Assembly: GCF_900107535.1 (NCBI RefSeq)
Contig: NZ_FNRA01000010.1
Location: 62,001-126,000, forward strand
DNA: 64,000 nt
Direction of reading: 5' to 3'
DNA from: Pedobacter hartonius
Lineage (GTDB): Bacteria > Bacteroidota > Bacteroidia > Sphingobacteriales > Sphingobacteriaceae
Shown here: piece after piece, positions 6,426-15,639 of the stretch
How positions within the stretch are numbered: the first letter of the stretch is position 1
How the letters are laid out: the number at the start of each line of letters is the position of its first letter
Notes under the pieces: model-generated
What the model saw: the letters and a program-made list of their open reading frames with translations, nothing else
The model's database searches: none
Told to the model about the DNA's origin: nothing
Program-made: the position numbers and the translations under genes

Positions 6426-9035
6426 TTAAAAATTAAACCCGACAGAAATATAGGGCAATGTACTTTCCTTCGAAATGCCAACCGCAGCCTGGATCAGGAT
6501 CAGATCAGCAGGGACAATGTAAATCCCCCCGCCATAACTATAATGCCACTGATCCGAAGATTCTCCCGGATACCATACCCGGCCTACGTCATTAAATGCA
6601 AGCAGTCCTATCGAACCTGGAACAACATACGAAGTAAAATCGAACAGCTTCAGCCTGAAATCCAGACTCTCGTAAGCCATGGTTTTGCCTGTAAATCGAT
6701 TGGAGTGATAACCGCGGAGGTTATGTACCCCACCGAGCTGCAGGAGCTGAAAGAACTCCGGATTGCCAACGGTAGTTCCTCCGCCAACGCGGTTTGCAAT
6801 CACAAATCCGCCGTTTCCGGGATTAAAGTACGAACGGAATTCAGTTTGCAGTTTTCCGTAACGATCGCGATCGCCATTGATCTGCTGGCTTCCCGTAATC
6901 CTGGTATTCCAGTAGAGGCCCTTTTTGGGCATAGCAATATTATCCCTTGAATCATAGCTGACTTCGGTAATCAATCCAGCGTAAGACTGATCGGCAAAAA
7001 CAGATTCTTCAGGATTGCTTATATTAAAATCATGGAGGAACCTGTCCTCATTCGCACTGCGGCTGCTGGTGTAATATTCAGTTGTAATACCTGCACCGAT
7101 AGTCCATTTATTGAGTTTTTTATACAGTTGAAAATCGGCCGTCAGGTAATCATAGCGGTTCCTGTAATAGGAGATCCCCCTGTCCTTACCTTCGTCTTCA
7201 TTACGGTCATCATCGTCATCCTGGATAAAGGCCGTTTCATTTCCCAGTCCGAAAAAGTTACTGAGGTTATGCGGGCCAAGGAACTGAGCATTCACTTTGA
7301 AGTCATAGTTGCCCACTACCTTTTTAAAATCACCGGCATAACTGAGCATGAAAGCCTTTCTTCCGGTTGAATAATCTACCCAAAATTCCTGTTTGGAAGC
7401 ATACGGATACTTCCTGAAGCCCTGTTTCTGTAAGATAAGCCCTATACCCGGCTGTATGCCCCTGTCCACGCTATAATTCAGGTGAAACAATGGCCCGAAC
7501 TGATCATAGATATAATTAAATTTGTGCTGGTTTACAGCCGTATCCCTGGACAGGCGGAGTTTCGCGACAGCGGCCGCAGAAAGGTCATTTTCCTCGTCGA
7601 TACGGTCGTAAACATATGTTTTAGCACTGCCTCGTAATTCCGGGTTCAGTTTAAAGGTATCCTTATCATCTCCTCCTACAAGTCTGACGGTAACCGGAGA
7701 TGTAGTATTGCCGGTCACATCAAATACATCTTCCCCTCCCATTCCATAAAGCCTGATCTCTTTGGTTACAGTATGGTCAAAAGTACGGTGATAGAGTTTT
7801 CTGCCCTGTTCACCACCCTTTTTAATGTTGTGTATGGTCAGCTCGATATCGCCATCCTTTTGATGTTTTACTTCAAAGTATTCACCCTTGTCTGACGTTG
7901 GGATCTCTACGGTTTTTGCCAGAAAACGATAGTAGTCCATGGCGCTCTTTTCAAGGTTGTTCCTTCTGGCAATCATGATCTGAAGTGTACGCTCACCGCC
8001 TTCAGCGAAAATATTGGCGGGGATCTTCAGCATCGCCTGGCGTAAAACACCGGCAGTAAGTTTTTCCTGTACATACTTTACTGCTTCCTTCCAGTCCTTT
8101 TCAGACAAAGAGTTTAAGAAATAGCGGTCGAAGTTCTGCTGGTTAAAATTGTATTGGTCTACAGCACGGATGTTTTCTTCGTAAGGCTGCAGGTTAGCCT
8201 TCAGCCACTGGTGAGAGAGCACCCATGGCAATAAACCCGATGTGCTGTAAAACACCTTGTCCCGGTCTTTCGGTACAGGGATGTAGGTGACATCTCCTTT
8301 TTTGTCCTTATCCTTCAGCCATCGCCAGTTATCTTCATGCCTGTCCCAGTCGCCCACAATAAAATCAAGCAGTCTTGCGCTTAGCAGTAGTTTCTGGTCC
8401 ACCTGATGGTCATTGTCTTCTTCGAGTTTACGTTCTACTTTCTGGGTATTGTCACTTTCTTCAAATCCGATGGGTGACCGTTCTTCCAGTAAATAAACGG
8501 CATTAGAAAAATCTTTCCGGTATTCTTCCAGGGCGGGATCATCGCCGATATAGATAATTTCAGGATGTGCATGCGGAATTTGCAGGATCTCTGCCAAGGG
8601 AGGGACTACCAGAGAAGCAAAAGGATGATTGGTGGCAATCTGATCCTGCACAATATCTTTAGCGATCGTGGCCCTCAGGTTTTCGGGCAGTCCCCGCTCC
8701 GGGTATTTCTGGACGGTCCTCAATGCCCATTCCTGGCCAGAGGCATCCTTCAGCTGCAGTGAACGGGTTTGCATTCCTCCGCCAAGCTTCAGGACCTTCA
8801 TTCCGCCCCTCTCCTTCTGCAGGTCTACGATCCTTACCTTAACAGGAGTAGCCCAAAGTTTACGGTAACTTTCACCGAAAAAGAAGCGGTGTGCCTTACT
8901 CACGGAGTCATAAACAGGAGAAATAGCAATGGTGATGGAGTCCCTGTTGTGAGACTGCTGGGCTATAGCCATAAACGGCAAGCCCGCAGAAAAGGCTATC
9001 ACCATTAAACTTACTTTATTCTTCCTGGAAATCAT
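6426..9035 (-). CDS. Outer-membrane beta-barrel protein with kinase-like periplasmic domain
   Basis: 869 aa. The signal peptide spans residues 1 to about 26 (ends MAIAQ). The C-terminal half is a BamA/TamA-type 16-strand barrel: it has the RGY loop motif (LRGYHSNR, near residue 774) and ends in the outer-membrane signature phenylalanine. The N-terminal 350 residues are unusual: a glycine-rich LGGGMQTRSLQL (84-95), a conserved basic strand after it, then VGDWDRHEDNW (227-237) and PKDRDKVF (255-262). These resemble the ATP loop, catalytic loop (D..H..N) and metal Asp of HipA/FAM20-like kinases. Such proteins in Bacteroidota are usually labelled only as BamA/TamA-family. It is the last gene of the operon starting at the TetR gene, 11 bases after the GAF gene. 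The barrel call is firm, the kinase call is inference. Confidence 0.8.
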   Translation of the reverse strand: MISRKNKVSLMVIAFSAGLPFMAIAQQSHNRDSITIAISPVYDSVSKAHRFFFGESYRKLWATPVKVRIVDLQKERGGMKVLKLGGGMQTRSLQLKDASGQEWALRTVQKYPERGLPENLRATIAKDIVQDQIATNHPFASLVVPPLAEILQIPHAHPEIIYIGDDPALEEYRKDFSNAVYLLEERSPIGFEESDNTQKVERKLEEDNDHQVDQKLLLSARLLDFIVGDWDRHEDNWRWLKDKDKKGDVTYIPVPKDRDKVFYSTSGLLPWVLSHQWLKANLQPYEENIRAVDQYNFNQQNFDRYFLNSLSEKDWKEAVKYVQEKLTAGVLRQAMLKIPANIFAEGGERTLQIMIARRNNLEKSAMDYYRFLAKTVEIPTSDKGEYFEVKHQKDGDIELTIHNIKKGGEQGRKLYHRTFDHTVTKEIRLYGMGGEDVFDVTGNTTSPVTVRLVGGDDKDTFKLNPELRGSAKTYVYDRIDEENDLSAAAVAKLRLSRDTAVNQHKFNYIYDQFGPLFHLNYSVDRGIQPGIGLILQKQGFRKYPYASKQEFWVDYSTGRKAFMLSYAGDFKKVVGNYDFKVNAQFLGPHNLSNFFGLGNETAFIQDDDDDRNEDEGKDRGISYYRNRYDYLTADFQLYKKLNKWTIGAGITTEYYTSSRSANEDRFLHDFNISNPEESVFADQSYAGLITEVSYDSRDNIAMPKKGLYWNTRITGSQQINGDRDRYGKLQTEFRSYFNPGNGGFVIANRVGGGTTVGNPEFFQLLQLGGVHNLRGYHSNRFTGKTMAYESLDFRLKLFDFTSYVVPGSIGLLAFNDVGRVWYPGESSDQWHYSYGGGIYIVPADLILIQAAVGISKESTLPYISVGFNF

Positions 9036-9046
9036 GTATATTTTTA

Positions 9047-11410
9047 TTAAGCTGTATTCGTTCCGGCAACCTCAACCCGTAATGCTTTTAATCCTTCAAC
9101 ACCCTGCAGTTCTTCCACATCGATATATTCGATCACGTCGGTCAGCATCTTTTCGCTCTGCAAACGGTGAATATAGCCCAAATATTCCTGTGCTTCAGAA
9201 TTATTAAAATAAACAATAGCAATTTTACCAGGCTGGGTGAGGCGTTCTGTACTGTCCTTGATGTGTGCTTTATCTATTCTTTTTTTAACCATTTGATACC
9301 TGATATTGTAACTTCCTTCTACATCGAACCGCTGTTCATCCAGGCGGAAGCCGATATCGATCAGCTTATCGTAAACAAAGATCAGCTGTGTTGTTTCCAG
9401 GGGTATCGGTAAATGCGGGGTGAGATTTCCTGTTATCCTGGCAATTTCGGCAATTGCCTTCAATTGCCGGTACCGGAAATCTGTCAGGTAGTGGTAATCA
9501 AACTTTTGATCGGGAGCAATTGATTGCCCGAGATAGATATCGAATTCCACGCCATCCGTTCTGAACTTCTCAAAATAACACGGATAGAGTTCCTGTAATT
9601 CTGCATTAAACTCATCCAGGTGCCTGTTCAGCGCATGATTGATCATTTGCATGCTCAGTTCATAGTTATCCCTGTTCTCATATATCTTCCCGCCTGGCTG
9701 CGTCAACTCAAAATATCCGTCAATCAGTTCCTTAGCTTCAGGGTGCTCTTCAGCCAGCATATTAAAATATATTGGAAGCTGACGCTGCAGATAATCATCA
9801 GTTTTCATAATTTCACGGTCGGACATTTCATCAAAACTCTTGTGGTTCCATGCCGACTTTTGCCTGGGGAAATCTTCAGAAAACCCATCCGGAATCTTCG
9901 CCCGCAGGTTCTCGAGCGTTAGCTCAAGCACTTCGAAATGTGCATACAGGTCCTTCCTGATCATCAGATTACGCTCGATACTGGAGTTTCTAATGTCTAT
10001 AGCTCCATAAAAAGGGTGAACATCCTCGAAATAAACCGGTTCAATCGGCAGGTTCTTTTCGGCAGCGCCTGACTTCATATAGTCGTACGCCACCTGGAAA
10101 AAACGCCACTGAACTGCGGGTTGCAATGCCGTAAACTTGTCCGTCACAATCGAGGTGATCTCATTGTTGAAATCGACAATAATATTCTGATAAAGCTGTG
10201 CCAGCAAAGGAAATGCTGCTTCAATATTTGAAAGGGTGCTTCCGTTAAAAGCAAGAGGATCATTTGTATGTACTTCCAGACAGCCCACCAGTTTTGCATT
10301 ATAATATAAAGGGAACAGTCCGTATGATTTGATCCCTCCGTCGGCAATCAGCCTGAGCAAAGGAAATTCATCGGCATTGGTGTTACTGACATCAGGGAAG
10401 ATCAGCCTGCGGGGGTGGGCAATAAAATCATCTGCAAGTACCGTATATTCATCTTCCGGCAGGCCGTTGAGCTTTGCCTGTCTGATAATTACGCTTTCAA
10501 AACCTTCATGACTATATAACAGTGCTTTTTTATTCAGCCTCATGTAAGGTAAAAGACTAAACTCTATGGCGGCGGTTCCAACCAATGATTTCAGGGCATT
10601 TACAATCACGGAATTGTTCCAGCCTTCCATACATTGATTGTGTTCAATAATGGTATTCTTTATGGCCTCAAGCGCGTATTCTGCAGTCACGTCCGTAAGG
10701 TTAACGATAGAGATCCCTTCAATGCTGAACATCTCCGCTGGCAGCAGTTTGCTCAGCAGTTCAATACTGGTACTTTCATCTTTCATGTATTCCTTAATCC
10801 GCTGCAGCGTAAGATCGGGCAATTCCCCATGGGCTTTAACCTCCAGGAACCGGTTATCAATATTTAACCGGTAATATTTAAGCAGGTGCGTATCATGGTC
10901 AACGATCGACTTGATGGTATCCTGCTGACCACCTAAACTGAAATTGTAAAATCTTTTGAGGACAATGCTATAGAAATTCAGGATCTTGCTCTTTTCCATT
11001 ACCGCCTTTGAGGGCAGGGCAAGGCTCTCCCTTAAATTCCCGTCTTTACCCAGTAAAACGGAATAAAAGGCATCCGTTCCATAATAAAAACAAGGTGAAA
11101 TAGGCCTGCCCAGTGCCCATAACTGTTCATTCTCCTCATTGATGATGGGTGACAGCGCAGTATATATCAATTCATAAAGATGATTGTACTTTGAAGTGTC
11201 CTCTTGCGGAATAGCAAACTGCAGTTCAGGGTAAACGGAAAACTGCTCCAGCATATACTTATAAAAGTTGATCTTGGCAGTTTTTTCCTTACTCATTTTT
11301 TCGGTAAGAAAATCAATAAAAGGCTTTAATGAAAACTGAATATCAGTTCCGGTTGCCCCGGTATCAATCCCGCTAATGGATTTATCCAAGTCTAAAGTTA
11401 TGGCCTGCAT
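9047..11410 (-). CDS. GAF domain-containing cytoplasmic protein
   Basis: 787 aa soluble protein without signal peptide or membrane segments. A GAF-like sensor domain lies at about residues 270-415 (core near GIKSYGLFPLYYNAKLVGCL). The long N- and C-terminal regions are helical and carry no recognisable enzyme motif. No HTH, kinase, GGDEF or phosphatase motif was found, so its output is unknown. It starts 4 bases after the stop of the SdiA-regulated-like gene and ends 11 bases before the barrel protein, so it is translated as part of the same operon as ppk1. The start MQAITLDLD is the first ATG in frame. Confidence 0.75.
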   Translation of the reverse strand: MQAITLDLDKSISGIDTGATGTDIQFSLKPFIDFLTEKMSKEKTAKINFYKYMLEQFSVYPELQFAIPQEDTSKYNHLYELIYTALSPIINEENEQLWALGRPISPCFYYGTDAFYSVLLGKDGNLRESLALPSKAVMEKSKILNFYSIVLKRFYNFSLGGQQDTIKSIVDHDTHLLKYYRLNIDNRFLEVKAHGELPDLTLQRIKEYMKDESTSIELLSKLLPAEMFSIEGISIVNLTDVTAEYALEAIKNTIIEHNQCMEGWNNSVIVNALKSLVGTAAIEFSLLPYMRLNKKALLYSHEGFESVIIRQAKLNGLPEDEYTVLADDFIAHPRRLIFPDVSNTNADEFPLLRLIADGGIKSYGLFPLYYNAKLVGCLEVHTNDPLAFNGSTLSNIEAAFPLLAQLYQNIIVDFNNEITSIVTDKFTALQPAVQWRFFQVAYDYMKSGAAEKNLPIEPVYFEDVHPFYGAIDIRNSSIERNLMIRKDLYAHFEVLELTLENLRAKIPDGFSEDFPRQKSAWNHKSFDEMSDREIMKTDDYLQRQLPIYFNMLAEEHPEAKELIDGYFELTQPGGKIYENRDNYELSMQMINHALNRHLDEFNAELQELYPCYFEKFRTDGVEFDIYLGQSIAPDQKFDYHYLTDFRYRQLKAIAEIARITGNLTPHLPIPLETTQLIFVYDKLIDIGFRLDEQRFDVEGSYNIRYQMVKKRIDKAHIKDSTERLTQPGKIAIVYFNNSEAQEYLGYIHRLQSEKMLTDVIEYIDVEELQGVEGLKALRVEVAGTNTA

Positions 11411-11414
11411 TGTC

Positions 11415-12287
11415 TTAAGGTTTAGGTTTAAACTTCAGGATATTACCGGCAGAAAGCTCATCACCCTCATTTGATATATATAAATTCATCTGGTCGTCAA
11501 AAGCTAAACCTTCCGGCTGATTGAAGATAGAAGAGTTTAAGCGGTGAACACTTTTCACCTTCCAGTCCGGAGTAGCTACTACCAGCACTTTATTCACCGA
11601 AGAAAGGATATACCATTCGCCGGAATGCGGATCTCTTGTCAGCGCCGATGCCTTCAGTCCGGTTTTCAGTATTTCATCCTTTTCAATCATCCCGGAAAGG
11701 TCCATGGAAAAATTACCCGAGGGGATCAGTTCCTTTTTAGTTGAATTGTAGGTAAAAATAGAGCCCGACATCGACTTATCTTTTTTATCATCTTTACAGT
11801 TCTTGCAAAGCAGGTATACCTGGTTCGTTTGATTGTCAGCATAAATGCTTTCGTATTCACCCTTTGGCAGAATGTCCTTGAATATTTTAATATCCTGTAT
11901 ATCTTCCTGCGTAGCTTCAGTGAAAGGAAACACATAGAGCGTACCTTTACTTTCAAGCACCATGACGGTTTCATTTAAAATAGCAATATCTTCATAATCA
12001 CCTTTTGATGCAAACCGGGCATGTTGTTGCTTTTTATTCATCCAGGCCTGTCTGAAAAGCCTTCCGTCTTCATCCTGTATAGAATAAACAGTATCACTTT
12101 TATCCTTATAAAATGCGATACCTGAGATCTCCAGCAAACTTTCAGGCATATTAAATTTCTCGGGATGATTGAGATCATAACGAGCCGGACTGGTAAATGA
12201 TGGTTTTGGAGGCTTACAGGCATAAAACCCGATCAGTATAAAAACCGGGAGTACGCAAATTATAAGCTTTTTAAAAAATCCTTTCAT
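11415..12287 (-). CDS. SdiA-regulated-like beta-propeller lipoprotein
   Basis: 290 aa lipoprotein with signal peptide and lipobox GFYAC (Cys24). The mature part resembles the SdiA-regulated domain family, a six-bladed propeller type: LLEISGIAFYKDKSDTVYSI, the GDYEDIAIL stretch and a last blade with NQPEGLAFDDQMNLYISNEG. Members are periplasmic or outer-membrane-anchored proteins of unknown ligand. The start codon overlaps the ppk1 stop by 4 bases (ATGA), indicating translational coupling, and the GAF gene follows after 4 bases. A CKNCKD pair near residue 158 is the only cysteine cluster in the mature protein. Confidence 0.8.
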   Translation of the reverse strand: MKGFFKKLIICVLPVFILIGFYACKPPKPSFTSPARYDLNHPEKFNMPESLLEISGIAFYKDKSDTVYSIQDEDGRLFRQAWMNKKQQHARFASKGDYEDIAILNETVMVLESKGTLYVFPFTEATQEDIQDIKIFKDILPKGEYESIYADNQTNQVYLLCKNCKDDKKDKSMSGSIFTYNSTKKELIPSGNFSMDLSGMIEKDEILKTGLKASALTRDPHSGEWYILSSVNKVLVVATPDWKVKSVHRLNSSIFNQPEGLAFDDQMNLYISNEGDELSAGNILKFKPKP

Positions 12288-14335
12288 ATCGCATTAATTG
12301 TTTCTACTGTCTTCACCTCTGTTAACAGTTCGTATATGGCACGCTGGGAACTGATCTGCGGTTCTCCGGTAATATAGGTATTTTGCAATTCTTCGTTCAA
12401 TGCTACTGCCTGAACAGTATCGTTCAGCTGCAAATTTAACATTTCAATTAACCTGCTTTTCAGTGATTCGTCGTAAATTGGGAAACAAACCTCAATTCTG
12501 CCATAGATATTCCTGTTCATCCAATCGGCAGAACCCATAATAACTTCCTCTTCACCATGATTATGGAACACAAATATCCGTCCATGTTCTAAATATCTGT
12601 CCACAATACGCCTGATCGTGATATTTTCACTCTGTCCCGCTACTCCGGGGATCAGGCAACATACACTCCGGATGATCAGCTGAACTTTTACCCCTGCATT
12701 AGAAGCGTCATATAATTTGGAAATGAGCACCTTCTCCTCCAGGTTATTCATTTTGATCACGATCTGCGCCGGCAAACCTTTTCCGGCATTCAGGATCTCG
12801 CGGTCTATCAGGCTGAGAAATTTTTGCTGAAGGTTAAATTGTGCGACCAGCAGATGCCCGAAATTGATGTCATCTTCCAGCAATGGTTTTTTCTTCTTTT
12901 TACGCAGAAAGCCAAAGAGCTGCTGCAATTCCTGCAGCATATCCTGGTTTGCCGTCATCAGGATATGATCAGTGTAAAACCTCGCTGTAGACTCATTCAG
13001 GTTGCCCGTGGCCAGTAAACCTATATAATGGCTCTGGTCCCTTACCGTTCTTTTCACGAGTGCAACTTTTGCATGTACCTTCATGTCGGCATTGCTATAG
13101 ATCAGTTTGACACCTGCTTCCTTCATCCTGGAAGCCCATTTGATATTGTTGGCTTCATCAAACCGGGCTTTCAGCTCTACCATGACGGATACCTTTTTCC
13201 CATTCTTTGCTGCCGTGATTAAGGCGTTCACTATTCTGGAGTGATCTGCTACACGGTAAAGGGTAACAGAGATCTCTTCCACAAAATTGTCATTTGCAGC
13301 TTCATTGAAAAACCGGAGGATGGGGTCATAATTCTGATAGGGAACATGAACCATCAGGTCCTTTTTCATGATCAGGTTAAACAGTGTTTCTTCCTTTTTT
13401 AAATACAGGGATTGATGTGAAGGCCATTTGGTATAGCTTAGATGCGCATCCTGCAAAGGAAAGCCACCCAGATCTTTCATATTGTGGTAAAAACCTCCCT
13501 GCACTACAGATGCTTTGGAGAGGTTTAAAGTATAAATGATCCTGTACAAATGCCTGAGGGGAATACCCGGCTGACATAAAAAGCGGGTCGCAAAACCCAG
13601 ATCACGTTTTTTCAGCTCCTTTTCCAGAGCTGAAGTAATATCTTCATCAATTTCGTCACGCAGGTTCAGTTCCGCGTTCCTGGTGATCTTAATGTTATAC
13701 ACACCGGTGATTTTTTCCCCCGGGAAAAGATAGGCGAGGTTATTTCTGATGATATCATCCAGGAAGACCACATATTTGCGCCCGGCGTCATTCAGGGCAA
13801 AAAGCCTGGGCAGGGTATCCGAAGGAACGGTGATCAGCTCCAGGCGTTCAGTTCCTTCCCCATCGGTAAGCATGATTGCCTGGTATAACTTATTGTTTTC
13901 GGCAAAGAAGCCATCATCATCCTTTTCCACAGAGAACAGCCTGATATAGGCAAGCACTTCGTTAAAAAAAATACCGGCGACCTGGTCTTCAATCGCTGAA
14001 GGGATAGCTTCATTGTATAACCAATGAATATTTTCTTCTTTTAAAGCCGGTAAAATATAATTGGACAGCAGATGACCAAACCTTTCCTGCTGCTGGTTGA
14101 TCAGGTACTGTGCCTTATAATAAGTATTGTACAGGCCGGTTCTGTCATCAAAATTATCAATCGCCATTAATACAGGCATCCGGACCCTGTAGAATTCATC
14201 CAGATTTGAAGAGTAAATAGACAGGAACCTGATCCGTTCCAACAGGGGGACATTTCCGCTTTCAGCTTCCATTAAAACCCTTTCGTTGAAGCTCAGCCAA
14301 CTCAGGTCGCGATTATAAAATGTGTACTCTTCCAT
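12284..14335 (-). CDS. ppk1: Polyphosphate kinase 1
   Basis: 683 aa PPK1, polymerising the gamma-phosphate of ATP into polyphosphate. The start is set at the ATG at 14333..14335 because the family begins with YTFYNRDLSWLSFNERVL; the longer frame would run into the upstream HD gene. Catalytic histidines are visible: H421 in MKVHAKVAL (autophosphorylated His, H435 of E. coli) and the FHNHG motif with H591/H593 (H592 region). The phospholipase-D-like C-terminal domains have ELKARFDEANNI and GSADWMNRNIYGR. It lies 7 bases after the HD/PycTM gene and overlaps the next gene by 4 bases. Confidence 0.95.
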   Translation of the reverse strand: MEEYTFYNRDLSWLSFNERVLMEAESGNVPLLERIRFLSIYSSNLDEFYRVRMPVLMAIDNFDDRTGLYNTYYKAQYLINQQQERFGHLLSNYILPALKEENIHWLYNEAIPSAIEDQVAGIFFNEVLAYIRLFSVEKDDDGFFAENNKLYQAIMLTDGEGTERLELITVPSDTLPRLFALNDAGRKYVVFLDDIIRNNLAYLFPGEKITGVYNIKITRNAELNLRDEIDEDITSALEKELKKRDLGFATRFLCQPGIPLRHLYRIIYTLNLSKASVVQGGFYHNMKDLGGFPLQDAHLSYTKWPSHQSLYLKKEETLFNLIMKKDLMVHVPYQNYDPILRFFNEAANDNFVEEISVTLYRVADHSRIVNALITAAKNGKKVSVMVELKARFDEANNIKWASRMKEAGVKLIYSNADMKVHAKVALVKRTVRDQSHYIGLLATGNLNESTARFYTDHILMTANQDMLQELQQLFGFLRKKKKKPLLEDDINFGHLLVAQFNLQQKFLSLIDREILNAGKGLPAQIVIKMNNLEEKVLISKLYDASNAGVKVQLIIRSVCCLIPGVAGQSENITIRRIVDRYLEHGRIFVFHNHGEEEVIMGSADWMNRNIYGRIEVCFPIYDESLKSRLIEMLNLQLNDTVQAVALNEELQNTYITGEPQISSQRAIYELLTEVKTVETINAI

Positions 14336-14342
14336 ATGGCTG

Positions 14343-15617
14343 TTAAAGTGCAACCCAGGCGGCTGCGATGACGAAAGCAAGAACTGAGCCGATGATGCCG
14401 AACATGAAAACATTATATGCTACTCTTAACAAACGATATTTGCGACCTAAAACTACACCCTGGGAATATACATCGCGGATCAGGCTGCCGTAGAGGAAAT
14501 CACGGTCTTCCATCATTTGTTCCATTCCGGCAACATAATCCGGCAGGTCCATCCGGTAGAAATTACCAAAAAACAACAGGTTCACTTTTTTTTGTTTGAT
14601 ATCTTCGGCACTAAATGTCCCCTCAGGTACTGAAGGGCGCGTGGCAAGAATAGAAAACACCATAGTGACCACACAAATGACCAGTAGTATCAGCGTAGGA
14701 ATGATCAGATGCGGATTATCTTCCAGCTTGCGCAGCAGGATACTCAGGATCACCGATAAGATAATGGAATTGGTAGAAATCATAATATGGGCTTTATTAT
14801 CTGCCATATCGCTCAAACGCTGGTTATTTCCGGAAGTAATTCTGAACATCGTTTCAATCCCTTTATCGGGACGGTCGTTTTTCTTCTTTTTTACGGTGGT
14901 GACGTCTGCCTCTTTCTTCATAACGGCTTTATCCTCCTCCTGTTTCTTCTCTTCCCTGCGCTCCTTCTTTTCCTCTTTTTCCTGTTCCTTCTCCACTTTT
15001 TTTTCTTCCTTAAGCGCTTGTTTTTCTGATTTGTCTTTCAACTCCTGTAGGTTTAGTTCTTTTTTTGCATTCAGCAGATCCTGGCAATATTCTGTATGGT
15101 AGTGGTGCCCTTCAAAGAGCGCAATCGTTTTCAGCCGCCATTCATCCTTATCAATATCTTTTTCATGGAAAGCCTTTACTTCCCTGCGCATCAGTTTGTT
15201 ATTTTCTTTAAAATTGTCGCCACCCAAATGAAAGAGATCTGCATCACAAACGATCTGTTCCAGCAGGCTCACGGGGTGCTGCGGCATTTTGGTAGCGAGA
15301 ATGCAGTTCACGATGAGTTCAATCACCTCCGGCTCCGCTCCCCTGGCGGTAAGGAATTGTTTTGCAGATTCCCCGCCCCTGGCCTCATGATGGTCAAAGC
15401 TTGTTAAATAACCAATGTCGTGAAACCAGGCTGCGGCATTTACCACAAAGAAATCATGATCAGACAGTTGATAGTGATTTGCAATTTTAACTACTGCTTT
15501 TACCACCCGCTCTGTATGGTCGAGGTTATGGTAGATTAGTCTTTCGTCTTTATTAGCGTGAAACAGGCTGGCGATGTGTGCCCGAACCTGATCTAACACT
15601 TCAAGGTAGTTCATCAT
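14343..15617 (-). CDS. HD phosphohydrolase fused to Pycsar-effector-like membrane domain (PycTM)
   Basis: 424 aa from the chosen start (ATG at 15615..15617; a second ATG follows at once). The N-terminal HD domain has YHNLDHTE (H34), WFHDIGY (H66-D67) and CDADLFHLGG, the metal ligands of HD-type (p)ppGpp/cyclic-nucleotide hydrolases. Residues about 190-260 are a highly charged Lys/Glu coiled linker. The C-terminal part begins with LSDMADNKAHIMISTNS, the signature of DUF5706/PycTM, followed by two membrane helices and a final helix at the C-terminus. In Pycsar defence PycTM effectors respond to cCMP/cUMP, but no pyrimidine cyclase gene is near, so it is probably a housekeeping or signalling relative. 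It starts 22 bases after the TetR stop. Confidence 0.85.
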   Translation of the reverse strand: MMNYLEVLDQVRAHIASLFHANKDERLIYHNLDHTERVVKAVVKIANHYQLSDHDFFVVNAAAWFHDIGYLTSFDHHEARGGESAKQFLTARGAEPEVIELIVNCILATKMPQHPVSLLEQIVCDADLFHLGGDNFKENNKLMRREVKAFHEKDIDKDEWRLKTIALFEGHHYHTEYCQDLLNAKKELNLQELKDKSEKQALKEEKKVEKEQEKEEKKERREEKKQEEDKAVMKKEADVTTVKKKKNDRPDKGIETMFRITSGNNQRLSDMADNKAHIMISTNSIILSVILSILLRKLEDNPHLIIPTLILLVICVVTMVFSILATRPSVPEGTFSAEDIKQKKVNLLFFGNFYRMDLPDYVAGMEQMMEDRDFLYGSLIRDVYSQGVVLGRKYRLLRVAYNVFMFGIIGSVLAFVIAAAWVAL

Positions 15618-15639
15618 ATAAATATGGCGGTTTAATTTT

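Noticed and set aside
7032..7370. 112-codon plus-strand ORF inside the barrel gene
   Set aside because: It is a shadow of the minus-strand coding sequence, which has a clear signal peptide, barrel and terminal Phe.
14596..15102. 168-codon plus-strand ORF rich in Ser/Phe
   Set aside because: It is the antisense of the Lys/Glu-rich linker and membrane part of the HD/PycTM gene, where AAG/GAA codons read as CTT/TTC on the other strand.
14343..15617. Complete Pycsar defence system
   Set aside because: Only the effector-like membrane domain is present; there is no nucleotidyl cyclase gene next to it, and the neighbours are ppk1 and a TetR regulator.
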